From NCBI GenBank assembly GCA_958425285.1, contig CATZVV010000025.1, forward strand, positions 1-13,176: DNA of 13,176 bases. Direction: 5' to 3'. Position 1 is the first letter of the stretch. Each line of letters opens with the position of its first letter. The notes below the pieces were generated by a model, which searched no databases, was not told the DNA's origin, and saw only the letters and a list, made by a program, of their open reading frames with translations. Made by a program: the position numbers and the translations under genes. The DNA is from an uncultured Lachnoclostridium sp. Lineage in GTDB: Bacteria; Bacillota; Clostridia; Lachnospirales; Lachnospiraceae. This document shows positions 7,183 through 13,176 of the stretch, piece after piece.

Positions 7183-9204
7183 TTACAAGTTGTTTTCGTA
7201 CCATCTTAGGTACGTTATCATTTCTCCGACTCCGCGGTTACACCACGTATAGTAAGGAATATAGTTTAACTTCACGGGTTCATATTGATAACCTGTAAAT
7301 GGTTCGTAAAGGTTCTGATTGTTTTTTGTTACTATTTTTCGTCCGCAGGCGCTCAATCGTACAATGTTTCCTAACTCATCATTTGTTAGCTTAATTTCAA
7401 CTTTCCCTTTTACATCAACTTCAAGTAAATGGAGTTCATTACCATTGTCTGCTTCTTCTGCACAGTAAACGATTGGACCACGCATTAATGCAACCTTTCC
7501 AATATCGTCCCGAACGCGTGTATCTGCCTGATAAAAAACAGGCTGCATTGGAAGGCGGACAAGAACCGTATCCCCTTCACTCCAGACTTGATATAGGTCT
7601 GCATAACCTCTTGTAACTTCCGGGTTAACAAATCCCCTGTTAATTGCAATAGAAGGATCTTTACACCATCCAGGTGTGCGGATTTTTAAATGAAATGGAA
7701 GTGGTTGTTTTGTATGTATTGTAATTTCCACAGTGTCTTCCCAAGGATAGGAAGTCTTCACTTTAAGTTCAACCTCGTTTCCATGAATGCTTTTTTTGAT
7801 TGTACCACCGATAAAAAGGTGTATCAATAAAGAATTTTCATTTTCACTAAATGCATAACTGGCAATTGAACTGATTAATCGTGCCAGATTTGGAGGGCAA
7901 CATGCGCATCCAAACCATTTTTGCCGAGGCAGAGCGACTTGTTTTCGTTGCGAATCCTTTTGACAGCCTTCAGGAACAACTTCAAGTGGATTTACATAAA
8001 AGAAACTTTTCCCATCCAGAGACATTCCACTTAAGACTCCGTTGTAGAAAGCTTTTTCCATTACGTCTGCATAATATGAGTCAGGTTCAATTTCAAGCAT
8101 TTTGCGGGCAAAAAACATCAAGCCGATGGAGGCACAGGTCTCATTATACATTTTGTCATTTGGCAAATTGTAATTGTATGAAAATGCCTCCCCATCAGGA
8201 CTTGCCCCAATACCACCTGTAATATACATTTTTTGCTTTGAAATATTATCAAATAGATTGCAACATACCTGATATAGCTTATCGTCTTTTGTATACTTTG
8301 CAATTTCAGCCATTCCTGTATAGAGGTATACAGCTCTTACCGCATGTCCGACTGCCTCTGACTGTTCCAATACAGGTTTATGTGCCTGATGATACATGAA
8401 CTCAGAAACATCTCCATTTGTAGTATGCTCCTGTGAAAAATAATTTGGCAAGGTTCCACGCTGTGAAACAAAGAAACTGGCTAAATCCAGATAGCGTTTT
8501 TCTTCTGTTATTTCATAAAGTTTTACAAGCGCCATTTCTACAATTTCATGTCCCGGATAGCCTTTGCATTTTCCATCCTGAGGGCCAAAATGGTTGCATG
8601 CACAATCTGCAAATTTTTGGGCGGCATTCAGCAGTTTTGTTTTACCGGTTGCCTCATAATATGCAATCGCTCCCTCAATCAGGTGCCCCAGACAATATAA
8701 TTCATGATGGTCACGCAAATTCGTAAAACGTTTGGAGGGATTGTTAATAATATAACATGTATCCAGATAGCCATCTTCCATTGCAGCATCACAGACAATC
8801 TCGATTGCTTTATCTGCCAATTGTTCCAGTTGTGAATCCGGCTTCATAGCAAGCTGATATCCAACTGCTTCTATCCATTTTGAAAAATCGGTATCCTGAA
8901 AGACAAATCCATAAAATCGGTTTTCTAAACTCGTTTCATTTTCGGGACGCGGATTGAAAATTTCGATTGGAAAAATAGATTCTTTATTTGGTATGTTTTG
9001 CTGACGTTTTTTCTTAAGTTCTCCGGCAACTTTAAAATTTCGCATACAGGAACTTGGTTCTGCTCCCTCTATGTTATCATTTAAAGCATCCCACTGGTAT
9101 GGAATGACATTTTTCCGTACCAGTTGTACAAGATTTCCTAAAAAATCATTTGTTAATGTTACATTCCTTAAGAGAATTCCTTTATTAAAATGATTTGAAT
9201 TCAT
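7183..9204 (-). CDS. Cytoplasmic GH127 beta-L-arabinofuranosidase
   Basis: Removes beta-L-arabinofuranose from short arabinosides, typified by Bifidobacterium HypBA1, which acts on the beta-arabinobiose of hydroxyproline-linked glycans. The 673-residue length is normal for the family. The Cys-based active site is complete: acid/base E339 (DGEAF), zinc ligands E355 and C357 (NETCAS), and the GCACCPPN motif with C433, nucleophile C435 and C436. E339 and E355 have the same 16-residue spacing as E322 and E338 of HypBA1. The helical barrel extends to about 450 and beta-sandwich domains follow. There is no signal peptide, so it acts inside on imported sugars. The ATG at 9204 has GAGGG five bases upstream; the in-frame GTG at 9216 overlaps the region before that site and lacks one of its own. 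Other GH127 members have different substrates, so the substrate is probable, not proven. Confidence 0.93.
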   Translation of the reverse strand: MNSNHFNKGILLRNVTLTNDFLGNLVQLVRKNVIPYQWDALNDNIEGAEPSSCMRNFKVAGELKKKRQQNIPNKESIFPIEIFNPRPENETSLENRFYGFVFQDTDFSKWIEAVGYQLAMKPDSQLEQLADKAIEIVCDAAMEDGYLDTCYIINNPSKRFTNLRDHHELYCLGHLIEGAIAYYEATGKTKLLNAAQKFADCACNHFGPQDGKCKGYPGHEIVEMALVKLYEITEEKRYLDLASFFVSQRGTLPNYFSQEHTTNGDVSEFMYHQAHKPVLEQSEAVGHAVRAVYLYTGMAEIAKYTKDDKLYQVCCNLFDNISKQKMYITGGIGASPDGEAFSYNYNLPNDKMYNETCASIGLMFFARKMLEIEPDSYYADVMEKAFYNGVLSGMSLDGKSFFYVNPLEVVPEGCQKDSQRKQVALPRQKWFGCACCPPNLARLISSIASYAFSENENSLLIHLFIGGTIKKSIHGNEVELKVKTSYPWEDTVEITIHTKQPLPFHLKIRTPGWCKDPSIAINRGFVNPEVTRGYADLYQVWSEGDTVLVRLPMQPVFYQADTRVRDDIGKVALMRGPIVYCAEEADNGNELHLLEVDVKGKVEIKLTNDELGNIVRLSACGRKIVTKNNQNLYEPFTGYQYEPVKLNYIPYYTWCNRGVGEMITYLRWYENNL

Positions 9205-9233
9205 AAAGTCCCTCACTTCTAATTTTTTCTTTT

Positions 9234-9262
9234 AGTTTAGCATGAAAGAATCAAATTGGAAA
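9234..9262 (-). promoter_or_regulatory. Candidate promoter of the GH127 gene
   Basis: The minus strand reads TTTCCA (9262-9257), 17 bases, then TAAACT (9239-9234) preceded by TG one base upstream, an extended -10 arrangement. Transcription would start about 25 bases before the ATG at 9204. The boxes are weak and read-through from the esterase genes is an alternative. Confidence 0.35.
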
Positions 9263-9277
9263 TGTAAAAAAGACGGA

Positions 9278-9289
9278 TTTTGTACAAAA
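9278..9289. repeat. Perfect 12-base palindrome upstream of the GH127 promoter candidate
   Basis: TTTTGTACAAAA is fully self-complementary. It lies 16 bases upstream of the -35 candidate of the GH127 gene and 19 bases after the esterase stop codon. It may be a binding site for a dimeric regulator. No second copy of the full 12-mer was noticed elsewhere in the window. Confidence 0.35.
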
Positions 9290-9308
9290 AACTCATTTTT
9301 TTACAGGC

Positions 9309-11048
9309 TTATTTTGATAAAACAGAAATCATATTCATTTCAGAATTATCTTGAAAGCTAAGCATGAAAAAGCGATTTGCAAAATTTCCATTAATAAGGA
9401 GATTATATCTCTTTTTACTGAGTGTTTTTTTCATTCGGGAAAATACATTCGTTTTGTTAATATAACAGGACGTACGGCGGATAACTGTTTTCCTACATGT
9501 GGCATCCAGCCGTAAAATATTTCCGGAAGCATTTTTTTTCCACTTTTTCCATGTTATCAGTCCTTTCCCGTTTGGGTTTCCCTTATGTAAAAAATTTTTG
9601 ACATACTTTTGCATTTTCCGGGTTAGCTTCCGACGCCCTTTTTCGTTTTTTTTCTTAAACTGAGAGTCCGTAAAATAGGTAAATGTATTTACATAATTCT
9701 CACAGAGAAAGTTCACATCGAGCCCATGATGGGCACCGATATATTTACTGTAAAAATAATTTGTTACGTTTTTTCTTTCTCCCCAGCAAAAGCGGTAGCC
9801 GTAAATGGGATCATGACCGGAGTCCTTTAACATATTTTCGACTACATCCTCCAGATAGCTTGACGTCTGTAATTTACTTCCATAATATACGCCATCTGCG
9901 ATTACTGCATTGATGCTGATAGGTGAGTCAGCGTCAAGTGTATTCCATATATTGAAAAGAGCATATCTGGAATATTCGGATTTGTTGCTGCCGAGTATCA
10001 TTGGAACACGGTTGTAATTTCCTGTTTGGATGACATCAAATCCGTTTTTTGGAAGTACGGTTCCGTCAGTAAAACCTTGTGGAAATTTATTGAATCGGAG
10101 CATTGGTGTAGTATACATATTTGCAATTTCTGCAGTTGTAAGGCTGGCAAATAAATCTCTTAGTGTTTGTTCTGATGCTGAATTAATATAATTTAAGGCT
10201 GCTGATTTTTTTGTATATCGTCCTCGTTTTACAAGGATTTTAGCTAATTTTTGGTTGACTGAGAGTTCTCCGGCTTCAGGAGTAGATGTTAGTTGTGTTC
10301 CGCTGAAACTGATAACTTTGTGAAAAAGTCCCTTCATAATAGGAGAAATCATACAAAGTTGGACATTTCTGGCTCCAGCCGAAAAACCCGAAAGAGTTAC
10401 ATTTGATTTGTTGCCTCCAAAATCAGCTACATTTTGTTGAACCCATTGTAGTGCTTTCCGAATATCAAGTAGTGTAAAATTACCACTGTTTTCCTCAGAA
10501 GTTCCATTTTGTAAGGCAGGGTGGTTTAAATAACCAAAGGCGCCAATTCGAAATTCAACGGTTATTACTATAGCATTGCACTTTTTGGCAACTGCAGACA
10601 TATCTTTATCGGAAGTTCCAGTTGCATTACCTCCTCCATGGAGATAAACAAGGACAGGAAGATTTTTTTTTGTATTTTTAGGTCGATAAAGGTTTAGGAA
10701 TAGGCAATCTTCTGTTCCAATATAAGCTGTGCTGCCATTTCCATATTGAGCGGCAGGCCCCCGCTTAGTTGTGCAGGAACGGACTCCTGCCCATGGAATG
10801 GGATCTTTTGGAGCCTTCCATCGATTTTTCCCTGATGTATCTGCCCCATAAGGAATTCCATACCAGACAAGTGCTTGTGACAGTTTCTTACCGGATACTT
10901 TTCCGTAACTTGTAGAATGCACCAAACGAGTCGAATTTGCTTTTTTCTTTTTTCCTGCCTGTACAGCTTCCGGAAACAACAAGAATACTGCACAAAAAAT
11001 AAGAAACGTCCAGGTAAGATATTTTAAGTTGAATCGTATATATTTCAT
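9309..11048 (-). CDS. Secreted type-B carboxylesterase, Big_2-less paralogue
   Basis: 579-residue alpha/beta-hydrolase of the carboxylesterase type B (COesterase) family, probably cleaving ester substituents outside the cell. The signal peptide covers residues 1-31 (ending AVQA) and is followed by GKKKK. The catalytic set is present: oxyanion HGGG 137-140, nucleophile S223 in GFSAGA, acid E358 (SNKSEYS), and His H441 in GAHHGLD. The elbow differs from the usual GESAGG in having Phe before Ser. By eye it is well over half identical to the next gene upstream, but it has no Big_2 domains. Residues 465-550 hold 29 Lys/Arg against 2 acidic residues, far more than the same stretch of the paralogue. 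AAGGAA (11061-11066) lies 12 bases before the ATG, rather far. It sits 37 bases after its paralogue, so the two are probably cotranscribed. Substrate unknown; acetyl or feruloyl esters on cell-wall polymers would fit the context. Confidence 0.88.
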   Translation of the reverse strand: MKYIRFNLKYLTWTFLIFCAVFLLFPEAVQAGKKKKANSTRLVHSTSYGKVSGKKLSQALVWYGIPYGADTSGKNRWKAPKDPIPWAGVRSCTTKRGPAAQYGNGSTAYIGTEDCLFLNLYRPKNTKKNLPVLVYLHGGGNATGTSDKDMSAVAKKCNAIVITVEFRIGAFGYLNHPALQNGTSEENSGNFTLLDIRKALQWVQQNVADFGGNKSNVTLSGFSAGARNVQLCMISPIMKGLFHKVISFSGTQLTSTPEAGELSVNQKLAKILVKRGRYTKKSAALNYINSASEQTLRDLFASLTTAEIANMYTTPMLRFNKFPQGFTDGTVLPKNGFDVIQTGNYNRVPMILGSNKSEYSRYALFNIWNTLDADSPISINAVIADGVYYGSKLQTSSYLEDVVENMLKDSGHDPIYGYRFCWGERKNVTNYFYSKYIGAHHGLDVNFLCENYVNTFTYFTDSQFKKKNEKGRRKLTRKMQKYVKNFLHKGNPNGKGLITWKKWKKNASGNILRLDATCRKTVIRRTSCYINKTNVFSRMKKTLSKKRYNLLINGNFANRFFMLSFQDNSEMNMISVLSK

Positions 11049-11085
11049 ATGTTTCTATTGTTCCTTTTGCTTTTGTAGTTTTAAA

Positions 11086-13176
11086 TTATTGGTAGGAAGG
11101 AACTTGTTCGGGCATAAAAAACCTTCCTGTGAATGCTGAAAGAACAAGCATCTGATATTGGCTTTTATTTAATTTGCTTTTCATTTGATTAAAAATGTAA
11201 TCTGTTGAACCGTACTGATTTGTTAAAGAAATAACAGCATTTGTTTTTGTTGCATCAAATGATATTAGCTTGCTTTCTGAACCGGATAATACCGGCCAAT
11301 TTGTCAGACCATTTCGGTTTGGGTTTCCATTATATAAGAAATTTTGTATATATTGCTGCATTTTGGCTGATAAATCTTTACGTCCTGATAGATTTTCAGA
11401 AGAAATAGCATTTGGTGAATATTCACTATACGGATTAGGATAATACTCACAGAGAAAGTTTACATCGGAACCATGAAAGGCACCAACGTATTTGCTGTAA
11501 AATCCATCGGATATACCAGCGGTCTCTCCCCAACGGAAACGGTAACCGTAAATCACCGAATGGGATGCATCAGAAAGGAGTTTCTCAGCAGATTCTTCTA
11601 CATAATGTCTCGCCTGCAACATACTGCCATATAGTACTGATTGTTCCAGAAGATCCATGAAACTGTTTCCGGTCTGTAAACTTTCTACGTTCACTTCATT
11701 TGCAGTATAGTTTGCTGAAAAGGCATAGCGGGAGAACTCCGATTCATTGCTGCCAAGAATGAGCGGAATACGGTTGTAGTTGCCGGATTTAATAATATCA
11801 AACCCAGTAGAAGGTAATACCGTACCATCGGTAAAACCTTGTGGAAAATTAGATAGAATCAGCTGAGGAGATTTATACATACTGGCTACTTCTAATGTTG
11901 AAAGGCTGTAAAATAAATTTTTGATTTCATTATTTGAGGCAGTCTCGATAGAGTCCAAAGCTTCTTTCTGTGACCTGTAGGTCCCCCGTTTGATCAGAAT
12001 ATTTGCTAATTTTTCATTTACCGATTGTTCGCCTTGTTCCGGTGTACAGGTTTTCATTCCACCGCTGAAACTGATTGCCTTATGAAACAAGTTTTTCATT
12101 ATTGGTGAAATCATACAGAACATGACATCACGAGCTCCGGCTGAAAAGCCAGATAAAGTAACATTATTTTTGTTCCCGCCAAAGGAAGCTATATTTGCCT
12201 GTACCCATTCAAGTGCCTTTTTTATATCAAGAAGTGTAAAATTACCACTGTTTTCTTCTGCTGTTCCATCCCGAAGTGCCGGATGGCTTAAGAAACCAAA
12301 AGCACCCAAACGGTACCCCACGGCTACAATAACAGAGTTTGTTGCTTTGCACAAATCGGATAAGTTACGATTTGGATTGCCACTTGCATTGCCGCCTCCA
12401 TGGAGATAAACCATAACAGGCAAGCTTGAATCTGCATTATTAGGACGGTATACATTTACGTATAGACAGTCTTCTGTTCCTGTGTACGTAGTAGCTCCAT
12501 CTCCATATTGAGCGGCTTCTGCTTTTTGCGTTGTACAGGATTTCACAGAAGTCCAGGTGACTGGATTTTTTGGCGCATGCCACCTGTTTTCACCTGCAGT
12601 AGAATCACCATAAGGAATTCCGTACCAAACGAGGGATTTGGAATGAACTGTCCCTTTTACAGCACCATATATCGTATTGCGTACCAGTTCAGGCTTTACC
12701 GTTATTTTCACAATACGTTTTTTGGCCCCATCCTTGCTGCGGATTGTTATTTTAGCCGTACCTGTTGCGCGTGTTTGGACAACACCGCCCTTTGACACTT
12801 TTGCAACAGATGTGTCAGAAGAATAGTAAAATAACTTTTTATTAGAAGCTTTTTTCGGAGATACACTTGCAGAAAGAGAAACTTTTGAACCTAAAGTTAA
12901 TATATATGACTTTTTTTTCAAATTAATTTTTGATACAGGTGTTCCGACTGTAATTTTTACGGATAGAATACGTTTTTTGTTTTTGTATCCTCGTACTGTT
13001 GCTGTTCCCTTTTTCAAAGCCTTCATAGATGTTTTTTTTACTTTTAAGATTTTAGGCTTTGATGATTTCCATGTTAATTTTCGATAAGTGGTATTTGCTT
13101 TGCTGCGTGTCAGCGGATTGTATTTAATCACTGTGAGAATATTTTTTGTTTTGCCCTTTCTCAATGTATAGGCAGG
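11086..13176 (-). CDS. Type-B carboxylesterase with N-terminal Big_2 domains, start beyond right edge
   Basis: 696 codons are visible. The frame continues past the window edge, so the TTG at 13164 is internal, not a start, and the signal peptide is missing from view. Window residues 1 to about 77 end one Big_2 Ig-like domain (LTWKSSKPKILKV, ALKKGTATV) and 78-160 form a second (FYYSSDTSVAKVSKGGVV). The type-B esterase follows, with HGGG 259-262, nucleophile S345 in GFSAGA, acid E480 (SNESEFS), and His H568 in GAFHGSD. Big_2 domains usually serve as surface stalks or binding modules. Here the 164-residue N-terminal part has 44 Lys/Arg and only 3 acidic residues. It is the upstream partner of the shorter esterase gene and probably the first seen gene of that operon; its promoter lies outside. 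The ester substrate cannot be read from the sequence. Confidence 0.9.
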   Translation of the reverse strand, partial: PAYTLRKGKTKNILTVIKYNPLTRSKANTTYRKLTWKSSKPKILKVKKTSMKALKKGTATVRGYKNKKRILSVKITVGTPVSKINLKKKSYILTLGSKVSLSASVSPKKASNKKLFYYSSDTSVAKVSKGGVVQTRATGTAKITIRSKDGAKKRIVKITVKPELVRNTIYGAVKGTVHSKSLVWYGIPYGDSTAGENRWHAPKNPVTWTSVKSCTTQKAEAAQYGDGATTYTGTEDCLYVNVYRPNNADSSLPVMVYLHGGGNASGNPNRNLSDLCKATNSVIVAVGYRLGAFGFLSHPALRDGTAEENSGNFTLLDIKKALEWVQANIASFGGNKNNVTLSGFSAGARDVMFCMISPIMKNLFHKAISFSGGMKTCTPEQGEQSVNEKLANILIKRGTYRSQKEALDSIETASNNEIKNLFYSLSTLEVASMYKSPQLILSNFPQGFTDGTVLPSTGFDIIKSGNYNRIPLILGSNESEFSRYAFSANYTANEVNVESLQTGNSFMDLLEQSVLYGSMLQARHYVEESAEKLLSDASHSVIYGYRFRWGETAGISDGFYSKYVGAFHGSDVNFLCEYYPNPYSEYSPNAISSENLSGRKDLSAKMQQYIQNFLYNGNPNRNGLTNWPVLSGSESKLISFDATKTNAVISLTNQYGSTDYIFNQMKSKLNKSQYQMLVLSAFTGRFFMPEQVPSYQ

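Noticed and set aside
9290..9302. A/T-only hairpin-like sequence after the shorter esterase gene as a terminator
   Set aside because: The arms are only A/T runs with no GC core, so a stable terminator stem is not supported; read-through into the GH127 gene remains possible.
13164..13176. Taking the TTG at 13164 as the start of the Big_2 esterase
   Set aside because: The frame stays open to the window edge (Pro-Ala-Tyr-Thr-Leu) and the TTG falls inside a Big_2 domain, with no signal peptide after it.

Overview
The window is AT-rich, low-GC DNA, most likely from a gut Lachnospiraceae-type Clostridium relative. The pointers are Gram-positive-style signal peptides and ribosome binding sites, Big_2 and BspA-like LRR_5 surface domains on secreted enzymes, Ser/Pro/Thr-rich linkers, and an AraC-type regulator beside glycoside hydrolase genes. 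The genus is an inference from style, not a match. I see no tRNA, rRNA, CRISPR array, transposase or phage gene, and no gene-free stretch longer than 300 bases.

Layout, left to right. Positions 1-3645 (minus) hold the N-terminal 1215 codons of a secreted LacZ-type GH2 beta-galactosidase that runs off the left edge. Positions 3852-4748 (plus) encode an AraC-family regulator divergent from it; the 206 bases between the two start codons hold three perfect inverted repeats and promoter-like elements. A hairpin at 4757-4793 ends the regulator gene and the convergent gene beyond it. Positions 4816-6948 (minus) encode a secreted GH43 + CBM6 enzyme with a very basic C-terminal LRR_5 domain, 7183-9204 (minus) a cytoplasmic GH127 beta-L-arabinofuranosidase, 9309-11048 (minus) a secreted type-B carboxylesterase, and 11086-13176 (minus) a paralogous esterase carrying N-terminal Big_2 domains whose start lies beyond the right edge.

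Together the genes look like a plant cell-wall glycan utilisation locus. Outside the cell, a galactosidase, a GH43 (arabinose- or xylose-releasing) enzyme and two esterases would trim a substituted, possibly esterified, galactose- and arabinose-containing polymer such as pectic side chains, arabinogalactan or hydroxyproline-rich glycoprotein glycans. Inside, the GH127 enzyme would split imported beta-arabinosides. The AraC regulator is the obvious local controller. No transporter, sugar kinase or isomerase is in the window. The two esterases probably form one transcription unit (37-base gap), while GH127 and GH43 each have promoter-like sequences of their own. The most unusual theme is a strong excess of lysine and arginine in a different part of each of three secreted proteins.
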